Positions 9,413-19,294 are shown, counted from the first letter of the stretch. The stretch: 64,000 nucleotides of DNA from Shewanella mangrovi (GCF_000753795.1 NZ_JPEO01000004.1:207706-271705); one strand, 5' to 3'. Translations and numbers: made by a program. The notes: generated by a model from the sequence alone, not told the origin.

Positions 9413-9465
9413 AACAGTAGGCAAAAATTATGCTGAAAAATTTGCTTACTGTTACGCTTTTTTTT
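9413..9465 (+). terminator. Intrinsic terminator after the S9-like gene
   Basis: A 13-bp stem, AACAGTAGGCAAA (9413-9425) with TTTGCTTACTGTT (9441-9453), has one G:T pair and a 15-base loop. It is followed by eight T residues at 9458-9465. It separates the S9-like gene from the porin operon. Confidence 0.85.
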
Positions 9466-9565
9466 ATGCATTTTCTATAATAGGGAAACCAAAACGATTC
9501 TCTTAAAATTCAATAAAGTCAGCTTATTAGTTTTATAAAAAGAGAGTTTATGCTGATAAAGGGTG

Positions 9566-10804
9566 ATGATGCAGATAACGCAGCTTTTTCGGACTCATTG
9601 GTTGACTGGGATATTGCTTGGCAATGTGTGCTGCATTGCGCCTGCAATGGCTGCGACCATAGATAATGTCCAATTTCGCGGTTTTGGTACGCTGAGTAGC
9701 GCCTACTCCGACTCCGATATTCTGGGTTTTCGTCGTGATCTGACGCAACGGGGCAAGATGCAGCAGTGGCAACTGGGCACTGACTCGGTACTCGGATTGC
9801 AGGCGGATATGCAGTTGAGTGAGCGGCTGAAGGCAACAGTACAATTAGTTGGTAAAGACCGGGTTGATAACGGTCTGGGGGAGTCGGTTGAGTGGGCGTA
9901 TTTAAGTTATGAGCCCGACAATCACTGGCGTATCAGGCTGGGGCGGGTTGGCAGCGACTTAACCATGATTGGCGATGTCGGCAATGTGGGGTATGCCTAC
10001 GATTGGGTGCGTCCGCCAGTCGAATTTTATGGTGCGATTCCCTTTTATCATTTTGATGGTGTCGAAGTTAACTACCGTTCGCAGGTTGCGGATGGCTACC
10101 TCAGTACGAAAGTGTTTTTTGGCAAATCAGATAGTCACTTTGTTTATTCCACCTCTGACAGTGATTTTGACCTTTCCCCATTTTGGGGCGCGGCGGTTCA
10201 CTTTGAAAAAGGCGGATTAACGTTTAAAGCAGCCTACCTCTATACCAAACTCTCCCATGTCGGCAATGCCAGAATGGGGCAGTTGCGTGATGCGTTGTCG
10301 CTTTACGCTGCTTATCCTGCAGTCGCTGAAACTATTGAGGCGCTCAAAATAGATAATGCGACTCAGTATTACACCTCTGGCATTAGCTATCGTCTAGCGC
10401 AATGGACATGGCTGGCAGAAGCATCGTTGCTGGACAGTCAGGAGCACCTCTTACCTAAGACAATGGCGGCCTATACCGGCGTTGTGAGACGTTTTGACCA
10501 TCTATCAGCTTTTGGGTTGCTCGGGCATATTCGCACGCTGTCGGCAAACTATCAGGTGAATCCGCTGGTACCTGAACCCTTGTTCAGCTATTCCCAGGCT
10601 GCCTTTAATAGCGTCGATATTCGTCAGAGCACCGCATCTTTAGGGGTTAGGTGGGACGTCGCCAGTAACACTGCGTTGAAATTGCAGTGGGATCACAGTT
10701 GGGTGACCGAAGGTAAAGCCATGTTATGGACCGTAAATGACGGAACATCAACGCCGGATGAACAGGTCAACACCGTGACCCTCAGTGTGAGTTTTGTGTT
10801 CTGA
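9566..10804 (+). CDS. Outer-membrane porin-like protein
   Basis: A protein of about 412 residues with a Sec signal peptide ending in AMAATID, followed by a sequence of alternating polar and aromatic strands typical of beta-barrel porins. It carries FRGFGTLSSAYS near the N-terminus, WAYLSYE, and a C-terminal strand ending in phenylalanine (VTLSVSFVF), the usual outer-membrane insertion signal. The start is uncertain among GTG 9563, ATG 9566 and ATG 9569; all give the same mature protein. The stop overlaps the start of the next gene, so this is the first gene of a three-gene operon with a PstS-like protein and a diguanylate cyclase. The substrate is unknown. Confidence 0.8.
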   Translation: MMQITQLFRTHWLTGILLGNVCCIAPAMAATIDNVQFRGFGTLSSAYSDSDILGFRRDLTQRGKMQQWQLGTDSVLGLQADMQLSERLKATVQLVGKDRVDNGLGESVEWAYLSYEPDNHWRIRLGRVGSDLTMIGDVGNVGYAYDWVRPPVEFYGAIPFYHFDGVEVNYRSQVADGYLSTKVFFGKSDSHFVYSTSDSDFDLSPFWGAAVHFEKGGLTFKAAYLYTKLSHVGNARMGQLRDALSLYAAYPAVAETIEALKIDNATQYYTSGISYRLAQWTWLAEASLLDSQEHLLPKTMAAYTGVVRRFDHLSAFGLLGHIRTLSANYQVNPLVPEPLFSYSQAAFNSVDIRQSTASLGVRWDVASNTALKLQWDHSWVTEGKAMLWTVNDGTSTPDEQVNTVTLSVSFVF

Positions 10805-11241
10805 TGAGAAAATTAATCACTATTTTGGGGTGTTGTCTGGCGTTGTTGGCGTTGCCGTCGGCGGCGAGCCAAGACTTGTATGTGGTGGTGAATAAACAGA
10901 ACCCACTCAAAGCGTTAACCAAACAACAGCTGACAGATCTGTTTATGGGACGCTCACCCTATTTTCCGTCGGGGGCCGCAGTTCTGAAACTAGATGCACC
11001 GGGGAGTTCTACACTGCGGCAGCAGTTTTACCACGCCTTGGTGAACATGAGTTTGCCGGAAGTTAATGCCTATTGGGCACGTTTGATGTTTAGTGGTCGC
11101 GCCACTCCGCCAATGCAGGTCGCAAGTGAAAACGATATGCTGCAACTTATTTCGCAGAATCCGAATGCTATCGGCTATATACCAGCGGGAGCAATGAATG
11201 AAGAGGTTAAAGTTCTTTTCGTTATCTCAATGGCTAACTAG
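10804..11241 (+). CDS. Small PstS-like periplasmic substrate-binding protein
   Basis: A 145-residue protein with a cleavable signal peptide (LLALPSAASQ) and a PBP-like fold related to phosphate-binding PstS: YVVVNKQNPLKALTKQQL, LFMGRSPYFPSG, then NAIGYIP near the end. It is about half the length of a full PstS and has no transporter genes beside it. Such short forms may act as ligand sensors or chaperones rather than uptake components. Its ATG overlaps the porin stop, and its last 44 bases overlap the diguanylate cyclase gene, so all three are tightly coupled. Confidence 0.8.
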   Translation: MRKLITILGCCLALLALPSAASQDLYVVVNKQNPLKALTKQQLTDLFMGRSPYFPSGAAVLKLDAPGSSTLRQQFYHALVNMSLPEVNAYWARLMFSGRATPPMQVASENDMLQLISQNPNAIGYIPAGAMNEEVKVLFVISMAN

Positions 11242-12805
11242 TCGGGTTGATTTTAAGGTGATGCTGGCCATCTTAGTGGTGGCCGCAGTGTTTATTCCGA
11301 TTACCAGCTTTATCAGCTATCGCCATGTATTAAACGAAGTGCAACAAGCGGCAGAGTTACGGGTCGAACGGCTAGTTAAACTGATCGAAAAACCGGCCTC
11401 TACGGCTGCTTATCTCAATGATAAAGATCTGGCGCAAGAGATCATGAGCGATCTTAAAAATGCGCCAGTCATTGCGTACGTGCAGCTCACCTTATCTTCG
11501 GGCGAAAGCTTACATCTCGGCGAGCCTAGCAATGACGCCGCGACATCATTCATACTGCCCAGCCATTTTAGTGACGAAGCCGTTGGCAAGATTGACATTG
11601 TGCTGAATCAAAATGTGATTGCACAACAGGCGCGTTCTGATGGCCTGTTTTTAGTGGCATGGCAACTCGGATTGCTGCTGATCATCTTGCTGTGCATGTT
11701 GTTTATCTTTAGATGGTTTGTGGTGCAAAGGCTACGGACGCTGATGAACCAGATACAACAGGTTAAGTTGGGCAACGATATGCCGGAGCAGGTGATACAG
11801 GTTTCCGGTAACGATGAGATTGCATTTTTAGCCAATCATACCAATCAACTCATTCAGAAAATCCATGGCCTTTATTGTGATGAAGCGGCGAAGAACCTGA
11901 AAATTGCCACGCTGGAACGGCAATTTCGCATGATTTTTGAAAACTCAAATGCGGGTATCGCATTAATCAACCGCAACAATCAGGTGTTCCTGTCCAACGC
12001 GGCATTTGAGCGGCTATTTGTGGTCGCAGACGCTGACAAAATTTCAGGGCAGTTTTATCTGCCTGAGTTATTTGCCGATCCATATGAACTGGAAGATATG
12101 TTGAATCAGGTGCGGGTTGACCAAGCGAGTGTGTTCAAAGACTTCTGTTTGCAACGTGGCAAGGATATTTGGGTGCGGGTGCTGTGTTCGCTGGTGGAAG
12201 AGCAACATGGCAACTTAAATCGCTTCATCGAATTGGTGGCGTACGACATATCGGATCGCGCCAAACAAGAAAAAGTGTTCGCCTACAATGCTACCCATGA
12301 TGCGCTGACCGGCCTGTATAACCGCCGCGGCGCCGAGCAACGTTTTAAAGAACAACTGAACTACGCTAAGCAACATGGACGTCATTTCATTCTGGCGTTG
12401 TTGGATCTCAATGATTTTAAACCGGTTAACGATCAGCACGGGCATGATGCTGGCGATGTGGTGTTAAAGGTGATTGGTTCTCGGCTGCTGAGCGTATTGC
12501 GTGCTGATGACATCATTGCCCGTTGGGGCGGCGATGAGTTTGTGGTGGCGTTTGTGCTCGATGATCTGGCGCGGCTGAGCATCATTCTTGACGATATTCA
12601 GCGGCTGTTTACTATTCCCATTGAAATCAGCAGCGACATTAAAGTGAGTGTTGGTGCCAGTATCGGCGTGAGTCAATCCAGTGTGGATGGCTATGAGTTA
12701 ATGCAGCTGATTGAGAGTGCTGATGCTGCAATGTACAAGGTCAAACATGCTGGTAAAGGCGATTACCATATCGCGGAAAAGCAGCCGACGGACAGCATAG
12801 TGTAA
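11198..12805 (+). CDS. Membrane diguanylate cyclase (periplasmic sensor-HAMP-PAS-GGDEF)
   Basis: Predicted to make cyclic di-GMP. The 535 residues contain TM1 (about 21-43), a periplasmic region of about 100 residues, TM2 (about 150-170), a HAMP linker, a PAS domain starting around FRMIFENSNAGIALIN, and a GGDEF domain. The active site is RWGGDEF, and RADD five residues upstream is an intact inhibitory I-site. No EAL domain is present. The start at 11198 has GGGAG at 11187-11191. The overlap with the PstS-like gene suggests that the small binding protein or the porin feeds a signal to the periplasmic domain. That coupling is inference. Confidence 0.88.
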   Translation: MKRLKFFSLSQWLTSRVDFKVMLAILVVAAVFIPITSFISYRHVLNEVQQAAELRVERLVKLIEKPASTAAYLNDKDLAQEIMSDLKNAPVIAYVQLTLSSGESLHLGEPSNDAATSFILPSHFSDEAVGKIDIVLNQNVIAQQARSDGLFLVAWQLGLLLIILLCMLFIFRWFVVQRLRTLMNQIQQVKLGNDMPEQVIQVSGNDEIAFLANHTNQLIQKIHGLYCDEAAKNLKIATLERQFRMIFENSNAGIALINRNNQVFLSNAAFERLFVVADADKISGQFYLPELFADPYELEDMLNQVRVDQASVFKDFCLQRGKDIWVRVLCSLVEEQHGNLNRFIELVAYDISDRAKQEKVFAYNATHDALTGLYNRRGAEQRFKEQLNYAKQHGRHFILALLDLNDFKPVNDQHGHDAGDVVLKVIGSRLLSVLRADDIIARWGGDEFVVAFVLDDLARLSIILDDIQRLFTIPIEISSDIKVSVGASIGVSQSSVDGYELMQLIESADAAMYKVKHAGKGDYHIAEKQPTDSIV

Positions 12806-13032
12806 GTGAGCCGTTGGCTTTGTGCCGGTGATACTTAGAGATGGGCTGATGCTGATACATGGCCTAAGATAAATAGTGGATGTGTTGATATATCATCATT
12901 TTTTTTGTCTTTAGTGTATGCAATCAATATTTATAGTTGCGATATGTTGAAAATTTATTGGTTTTTAAATAAAAACATTGCACACTCTGCGACGACAATT
13001 TTTCTTTTATCTTAGTGTTTGCAGGGGGCAGC

Positions 13033-13350
13033 ATGTCGCAGTTTGAGAACGTTTCTATCACGAAAAAAGCCAATGTCTATTTTGATGGCAAGGTGACCAG
13101 CCGTAAGGTGACCTTTGCCGATGGTAGTGTCAAAACTTTGGGGATTATGTTGCCGGGCGAATATGAGTTTGCCACTGATGCGGCGGAGCTGATGGAGATC
13201 GCTGCTGGGGACTTAGAGATTCTGCTACCGGGCAGCGACAGCTGGCAAAAAGTGGTCGGTGGAGAAAGCTTTAATGTGCCAGCCAATGCCAGTTTTAAAC
13301 TGAAAATCTACCAAGTTACCGATTACTGTTGTTCCTATCTGGCGGCCTAA
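13033..13350 (+). CDS. ppnP: Pyrimidine/purine nucleoside phosphorylase PpnP
   Basis: Small cupin-fold enzyme (DUF1255) that phosphorolyses several nucleosides to free base and ribose 1-phosphate. The 105 residues show the family pattern: FENVSITKKANVYFDGKV, then LGIMLPGEYEF, and SFNVPANASFKLK near the C-terminus. The ATG at 13033 follows a GGGGG stretch; an upstream frame from 13015 adds six unsupported residues. It stands alone. The 12806-13032 region before it is AT-rich with no clear motif. Confidence 0.9.
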   Translation: MSQFENVSITKKANVYFDGKVTSRKVTFADGSVKTLGIMLPGEYEFATDAAELMEIAAGDLEILLPGSDSWQKVVGGESFNVPANASFKLKIYQVTDYCCSYLAA

Positions 13351-13430
13351 TTGCTGGCATTCAGTGGCGTGGCCCAATGTTTGACGGACCATTGCACAGA
13401 CTGATGCAAGTTTATTGGCCGATATCTGCT

Positions 13431-13464
13431 GTCTCTTTAATCGATTTTGCATGGTTAAAGAGAC
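13431..13464. repeat. Perfect 10-bp inverted repeat in the 13351-13842 gap
   Basis: GTCTCTTTAA at 13431-13440 and TTAAAGAGAC at 13455-13464 form a perfect inverted repeat with a 14-base spacer. No T-run follows on either side, so it is not a standard terminator. A weaker symmetry (CATCGA...TCGATG) lies around 13649-13673. The rest of this 490-base gap shows no gene or recognised RNA element. Confidence 0.5.
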
Positions 13465-13842
13465 GTTCTGGCGTCTGTTATCGTGGCTGCCTAACCTAAA
13501 TGACTTTCCCATAGCGTTATTGCCAGTAACTGGCGGGCTCAACAATATTTCCTGTGCTATAACTTCTTAATCGGCTTTGATTTTTGCTGAAGCATCTGGC
13601 GATCAGCCGGCTGGCTTTGGAGTGGTGAGCAGTCCGACAGGCATGGTTACATCGAGAATGAATAATATCGATGTTAAACAATATGTTGAGCAGTAACGCC
13701 AGCCTCTACTCAGTAAATTTTAATGACCACAACAGGTTATCCGTCCTCTAGCAGGTTAATACTGTGGCGTGACGCGATTCATCAGTGTTGAAGGCTGCTT
13801 AACATCAGCCATAGTGCCTTGGTAACTCTGGGACGGTAATGC

Positions 13843-16800
13843 ATGGTAGATAAGTCAGTGGCTTCAACGCGCAAACGTCTTCCGTTACTGCAGCAAAAAT
13901 GGGGGTTCATCATTCTATTGTTGGGCGGGATACTGACGATTCTTGCCTGTAAAACAGTTGATAAAACCAATCATCAACAAATCGAAAATTCGATCCACGA
14001 AAACGTTCTGCCATTATTTAAACGCGTTGCTGAGCGTTTCTCTCTCTATGTCTATGGCGTGCAGGAAGCGCGTACCGCGGTGTTGGTTGGTGGTGGTCGC
14101 TACGTGACCCATGAAGACTTCTATCGTTTTGGGCTTACCCTTGACCTCGAACAAGGATTTCCCGGCAGTCGTGGCTTTGGCTTTGTGCGGCGAGTGCCAC
14201 AGCAGGATGTGGCTGCATTTCTTGACGATGCACGTGCCGATAGAAATGATGACTTTACCCTTCAGGAGTTTGCCGCCAACCCGCAAGAACGCTTTATTTT
14301 GCAATACATGGAGCCTTATCAAATCAGCACGAACCATGCCGTAGTGGGGTTAGATCTTGGCTCTGAACCAAGGCGCCGCGCCGCCGCGATTGATGCCATG
14401 CTGAGCGGTGAAGCGCGCATGACGGTGCCGATAGAACTCAAGCTTGACCAAACGAAGGCGCAAAACTCGTTTGTTATCTTTTTGGCTGTGTATCGTGGCG
14501 GGCAAATTCCGGTAACTGAGGAAGCACGTGCTGCGGCCTGCTTTGGCTGGTTGATTGCGCCATTGGAGCTCCATGATGTTCTAGGTGATATCGCCCCAGA
14601 CCCAAGTTTATTGGACTTTCAAATCAGCGATTTGGCTAATAACCCTCAACCGTTTTACCACATAGGTAACTCTGACGGACTGTTTCCCATTGAGCGGGAT
14701 ATCGCCATTTTGGGACGTAACTGGCGCTTCCATGCTGGGGTTACGCCAAAATATCTCAGTCGCCTGCAGCTTATTTCAGTTCCGATGACGGCGGCCTTAG
14801 GCATTATCTTCACCGCCTTGGGAATGCTGGCCATCCTGCTATTTAATGTGTATTCAACCAGTCGACGCAGTTTAGCCCAAGAACAGACAAAGCTACGCGC
14901 CATTGTTGAGAGTTCGGCTGACGCCATTATTGGCAAGACGATAGACGGCATGGTGATGAGCTGGAATAGTGGCGCGGAAAAAATCTTTGGTTACAGCGCT
15001 CAAGAGGCGATTGGCCGACCGTTGAAACAGCTGATTTTGCCTAAGCGCTTGTATGCCGAGGAAGAGAGCATTCTGACCAAGCTCCGTCAGGGAGAAACGG
15101 TCGAGATTTTAGAGAGTGTGCGGCACCATAAGGATGGTCATGAAATTCCCGTGTCATGCACACTGTCGCCGATTTTTACCGAAGACGCTCAGGTGGTTGG
15201 CGTGTCGAAAACCATGCGCGACATTTCAAAGCAAAAAGCCGCTGACGCCAAGATTCGTGAGCTTAACAGCAACCTAGAGCAGCAAGTCGCACAGCGTACC
15301 GCCGAATTAGCCGAATTGAATCTGCTGTTTGAAACCGTCATTTCCGCCGCCTCTGAATTTTCCATCATCGCGACCGATACCGAAGGTGTGATTCGGCTGT
15401 TTAGTCATGGTGCCGAGCGGATGTTGGGCTACCGTGCGGTCGACATTGTCGATGTCGAAACCCCGATCATCTTTCACGTTGCTGAAGAGGTGAATGCGCG
15501 TGCTGAAGTGCTAAGTGCTGAGTTTGGTCAACCTATTGCGGGCTTCGATGTGTTTGTTTTTAAAGCGAGGAACTTGGCGAGCGATCAAGCGGAGTATCAG
15601 GAGTGGACTTACATTGCCAAAGATGGCCACACTTTCCCGATTCGTCTAGTGGTTAATGCTATGCGTGACGAACAGCAGCGCATTATTGGTTATCTTGGTA
15701 TCGCATCTGACGTGACCAAAGAAAAAGCCGCTAAGGCCGCGTTGAATGCGGCGAACGATAAACTGTGGGCAACCACCCAAACTCTGATCACCGCCTCACG
15801 CACCGCAGGCTTGGGTATCTGGCAAATCGAATACGGTGACTACTCGGTCGTTTGGAACGACAAGATGTATGAGATATACCATCTGCAAGCGACAGACGAG
15901 CCGATGACATTTGAACGTTGGGCGGCAATGTTGCACCCGGATGATGTCGAACATGTGCTCGAAGTCGTGAATACCGCGTCAGAGGAGAATGTGGAATATG
16001 ACGTGGCGTTTCGCGCGTGTTTAGAAGACGGTGCCGAGCGCTATATTCAAGGGGCGGCGACCATTGAATGTGATGCCGAGGGGCAACCACTCAGAATGAT
16101 CGGTATCAATATCGACATCACTGAGCAACGTCTGCTCAACCAACGTTTGATTGAAGCAAAAGATAGCGCCGATGCCGCCAATGCCGCAAAATCGATGTTT
16201 CTTGCCAATGTTAGCCATGAAATTCGCACGCCGATGAATGCGGTACTTGGTATGTTGCAACTGCTGCTGAAAACACCGTTACAGCAGAAACAGCACGATT
16301 TTGTCACCAAGGCACGCATTGCAGCTACCTCGTTACTTGAGCTGCTTAACGATATCTTAGACTACTCAAAAATTGAATCAGGCAAACTGGAATTAGACCC
16401 TCATCCATTTGATTTTAATGCTTTAATGCAACATTTGGCGGTGGTGATGAGCAGCAGTTTGCGCGACAAGCCAATAGAGCTGTTATTTGATTTTGATGAG
16501 CGCTTACCGCCGCATTTAATGGGGGACGAACTGAGGTTGCAGCAGGTAATGATTAATCTGCTGAGCAATGCCATTAAGTTTACCGAGCAGGGTGAAGTGG
16601 TCGTCCGGCTTAAGGTCAAGCAGCTGACAGCAAAGCAGGTGACGTTTGAGTTGAGTGTCACCGACAGCGGCATCGGCATCAGCCCAGAACAGCAACAGCG
16701 TATTTTTGAGGGCTTTATTCAGGCAGAGGCGTCAACCACCCGCCGCTTTGGTGGTACAGGTTTGGGTCTGGTGATCAGCAAGCGTTTAATTGCGCTGATG

Positions 16801-18348
16801 GGCGGTGAGCTGCAGCTGAAAAGTGCTTTGGGAGAAGGCAGCTGTTTCTATTTCGACTTAACCTTAGCCATCAACCATGAGATTGACTGGCAACCCCAGC
16901 AACTGGGAGGGCAGCCAAAAGTGCTGGTGGTGGATGACAACGATATGGCGCGGGCGTTAGCGACGGCGTCACTCGAACGGTTACATGCCCGCGTGGATGC
17001 GGTGGCTGATGGTGAGGCGGCTTTGCATCAGCTACGTCAGGCCGAAATGGCCGGTGAGCCCTATGATTGTGTGCTGCTCGATTGGCTAATGCCGAAGATG
17101 GACGGATTAGCCGTGGCTGAAAGTGCTTTCGAGCAATTGGCGCCAAGTGCTTTACCTAAGTTTATTTTGATCAGCGCCGCCAACCATGAAGACCTCCCGA
17201 GTTTGAGTGAAAGCTGCCCCATTGATTTAGTGCTGTCGAAACCCGTGACCAGTGCTCAATTGGCGCAAGCGGTGACCGATGTGCTTTATGGCATTAACCC
17301 TAAGCCATTAGCGCTCGTGGAAGATCACTGGGGCGAGGGATTAACGGGATTGAACATTCTGCTGGTGGAAGACAACAGCTTTAATCAAGCGGTGGCGATG
17401 GAACTGTTGAGTGGCGAAGGCGCAAAAGTGACGCTGGCGGTAGACGGTCTGGAGGGGTTACATCAGGTGCGTGAATACGGTGAAGATTTTGATGTGGTGC
17501 TGATGGATATGCAGATGCCGAAGATGGATGGCCTCAGCGCCACCCGCTTAATACGACAGGATGAACGCTTCAAACAGCTGCCTATTGTGGCGATGACGGC
17601 CAATGTCAGCCAACAGGATCGTGATAGCTGTTTAGCCGCAGGCATTAACGCGCATCTCGCTAAACCACTGGATTTTCCCGAAGTTGTGGCGACAATTCAG
17701 CGGCTAACAAGCTGCCAGCGCGCAGACAAAAAGCCGACGATTAAGCGGCAGGAACATGACCGGCTGACACAGATATTGCAGCGCTTTGGCGGTAACCAAC
17801 GACTCTACGCTAAGTTACTTGAGAGTTTTAAGCGTTCATTTGAACAGCTTCTGCAGGCGTTGCAGGTCGCATCTGAACAGCATCAGTGGGCGTTAGTGCA
17901 AACCACATTGCACACGATGAAAGGCAGTGCTGGTACCGCGGGATTAACGGAGCTTTATGATGCGATTCTGGCCAAAGAAAGCGCGCTCAAACATGCTGCC
18001 GAGCAAGACAAAGCCAGCTTGTTAGGTGGCGCTGTTGCTGCATTTGCACTGCTCGCCCAGCAAGAGTACCAAGATCTACACGAGTTAATGCAAGCACATC
18101 AGTCCAACAAGGAGGTTAATGATGAGCAGGCAGCGACGTCTCCGCCGCTCAAGGTGTTAGTGGCAGAATTACGCAGTTGTCTGCAAGCCGGCAATATGAA
18201 AGCCATTGAGCTGGTCGAGCAATTAGCGGAACGATTAGACGGGGCGTTGGCGCCACAATTATCACAATTGCAGCAGTTGACCGAAAACTTGGAGTTTGAG
18301 CAGGCGTTGCTGTGCTTGGCTGAACTTTGGAGTGCATATGAAGCGTGA
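13843..18348 (+). CDS. CHASE/multi-PAS hybrid histidine kinase with two receivers and Hpt
   Basis: A 1501-residue membrane sensor kinase. In order: TM1 (about 24-43), a periplasmic CHASE domain (FRVRGFGFVRR-like region, about 80-270), TM2 (about 315-340), three PAS segments (starting near AIVESSADAIIG, VISAASEFSIIA and TASRTAGLGIWQ), a kinase core with H-box FLANVSHEIRTPMN, N-box INLLSNAIKF, and G-boxes DSGIGIS and GGTGLGL, receiver 1 (LVVDDND, LLDWLMPKMDG), receiver 2 (LLVEDNS, LMDMQMPKMDG), and an Hpt domain (HTMKGSAGTAG). All phosphorelay residues are visible. It overlaps the following REC-GGDEF gene by 11 bases, so its phosphorelay most likely ends in cyclic di-GMP synthesis. Confidence 0.93.
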   Translation: MVDKSVASTRKRLPLLQQKWGFIILLLGGILTILACKTVDKTNHQQIENSIHENVLPLFKRVAERFSLYVYGVQEARTAVLVGGGRYVTHEDFYRFGLTLDLEQGFPGSRGFGFVRRVPQQDVAAFLDDARADRNDDFTLQEFAANPQERFILQYMEPYQISTNHAVVGLDLGSEPRRRAAAIDAMLSGEARMTVPIELKLDQTKAQNSFVIFLAVYRGGQIPVTEEARAAACFGWLIAPLELHDVLGDIAPDPSLLDFQISDLANNPQPFYHIGNSDGLFPIERDIAILGRNWRFHAGVTPKYLSRLQLISVPMTAALGIIFTALGMLAILLFNVYSTSRRSLAQEQTKLRAIVESSADAIIGKTIDGMVMSWNSGAEKIFGYSAQEAIGRPLKQLILPKRLYAEEESILTKLRQGETVEILESVRHHKDGHEIPVSCTLSPIFTEDAQVVGVSKTMRDISKQKAADAKIRELNSNLEQQVAQRTAELAELNLLFETVISAASEFSIIATDTEGVIRLFSHGAERMLGYRAVDIVDVETPIIFHVAEEVNARAEVLSAEFGQPIAGFDVFVFKARNLASDQAEYQEWTYIAKDGHTFPIRLVVNAMRDEQQRIIGYLGIASDVTKEKAAKAALNAANDKLWATTQTLITASRTAGLGIWQIEYGDYSVVWNDKMYEIYHLQATDEPMTFERWAAMLHPDDVEHVLEVVNTASEENVEYDVAFRACLEDGAERYIQGAATIECDAEGQPLRMIGINIDITEQRLLNQRLIEAKDSADAANAAKSMFLANVSHEIRTPMNAVLGMLQLLLKTPLQQKQHDFVTKARIAATSLLELLNDILDYSKIESGKLELDPHPFDFNALMQHLAVVMSSSLRDKPIELLFDFDERLPPHLMGDELRLQQVMINLLSNAIKFTEQGEVVVRLKVKQLTAKQVTFELSVTDSGIGISPEQQQRIFEGFIQAEASTTRRFGGTGLGLVISKRLIALMGGELQLKSALGEGSCFYFDLTLAINHEIDWQPQQLGGQPKVLVVDDNDMARALATASLERLHARVDAVADGEAALHQLRQAEMAGEPYDCVLLDWLMPKMDGLAVAESAFEQLAPSALPKFILISAANHEDLPSLSESCPIDLVLSKPVTSAQLAQAVTDVLYGINPKPLALVEDHWGEGLTGLNILLVEDNSFNQAVAMELLSGEGAKVTLAVDGLEGLHQVREYGEDFDVVLMDMQMPKMDGLSATRLIRQDERFKQLPIVAMTANVSQQDRDSCLAAGINAHLAKPLDFPEVVATIQRLTSCQRADKKPTIKRQEHDRLTQILQRFGGNQRLYAKLLESFKRSFEQLLQALQVASEQHQWALVQTTLHTMKGSAGTAGLTELYDAILAKESALKHAAEQDKASLLGGAVAAFALLAQQEYQDLHELMQAHQSNKEVNDEQAATSPPLKVLVAELRSCLQAGNMKAIELVEQLAERLDGALAPQLSQLQQLTENLEFEQALLCLAELWSAYEA

Positions 18349-19294
18349 CACATTGGTTAAGCAGTATTTTCGCGATGGATTACGCCCCGTATTGTTGGTC
18401 GTCGATGACCAGCCTATCAATATTCGTGCATTGAATGAGGTCTTTAAAGATGACTTTGAAGTCTTGATGGCAACCAATGGCGCCAGTGCGATTAAAAAGG
18501 CCAAGGAATACCGTCCGGATGTGATTTTACTCGACATCGTGATGCCCGACTTAGATGGTTATCAAGTGTGTAAGGCGTTAACGAATGATGAAGCAACTCA
18601 AGATATCCCGGTGATTTTTGTGACCGCAGAGGATGATTCAAAAGTTGAGGCAAAAGGGTTTGCGGTGGGCGCGGTTGACTTTATTACCAAGCCATTTCAT
18701 CCGTTAATTGTCAAAGCACGGGTGATGACCCATCTGACCTTAAAGCTGCAGATGGACTGGATGCGCAATATGGCATTGCGCGATGGCTTAACCGGATTAT
18801 TTAATCGCCGCCGCTTTGATGAGGCACTCGAGAACCTCTGGCGCTTATGTCAGCGCGAGCAGCGACCTTTGTCATTGTTGATGATCGATGTCGATTTCTT
18901 TAAGCGCTTCAATGATAACTATGGCCATATCGTTGGCGATGATTGTCTAAAACAGGTAGCGCAAGCGTTGCTGCAAGCGTGTAAACGTCCGGGAGATCTC
19001 TGTTGTCGCTATGGCGGCGAGGAGTTTGCGTGCTTATTGCCGTTCACCGATTCGGAAGGCGCGCAAGCATGTGCCGATGAAGTGCTGAGGCAGGTACAAC
19101 AGCTACAAATTCCCCATGAAACATCGGACGCGGCCAAGGTGGTCACGGTCAGTATCGGGATCAGCAGCATAGACGCCAGTGCGCCCAATAGCCCATCTCA
19201 GCTGCTGTTACATGCGGATGAGGCCTTGTATCAAAGTAAGCAAAACGGTCGTCATCGCGCTAGCCTATATCGTGCAGAAGCCGCGGCAGAATAA
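18338..19294 (+). CDS. Response regulator with GGDEF output (REC-GGDEF)
   Basis: A soluble 318-residue regulator predicted to make cyclic di-GMP when phosphorylated. Residues 15-135 form a receiver with LLVVDDQ, phosphoacceptor Asp in LLDIVMPDLDG, and the conserved Lys in DFITKPF. A short linker leads to a GGDEF domain with GLTGLFNRRRF, active site RYGGEEF, and an I-site RPGD five residues upstream. I start at the ATG at 18338, just inside the end of the kinase gene, rather than at an upstream frame at 18296. It is the likely partner of that kinase and ends 31 bases from the convergent nifQ. Confidence 0.92.
   Translation: MKRDTLVKQYFRDGLRPVLLVVDDQPINIRALNEVFKDDFEVLMATNGASAIKKAKEYRPDVILLDIVMPDLDGYQVCKALTNDEATQDIPVIFVTAEDDSKVEAKGFAVGAVDFITKPFHPLIVKARVMTHLTLKLQMDWMRNMALRDGLTGLFNRRRFDEALENLWRLCQREQRPLSLLMIDVDFFKRFNDNYGHIVGDDCLKQVAQALLQACKRPGDLCCRYGGEEFACLLPFTDSEGAQACADEVLRQVQQLQIPHETSDAAKVVTVSIGISSIDASAPNSPSQLLLHADEALYQSKQNGRHRASLYRAEAAAE

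Noticed and set aside
13560..13720. Possible cyclic di-GMP riboswitch before the hybrid kinase gene
   Set aside because: No GEMM-type conserved core or tetraloop receptor could be recognised; the pairing found is not specific.
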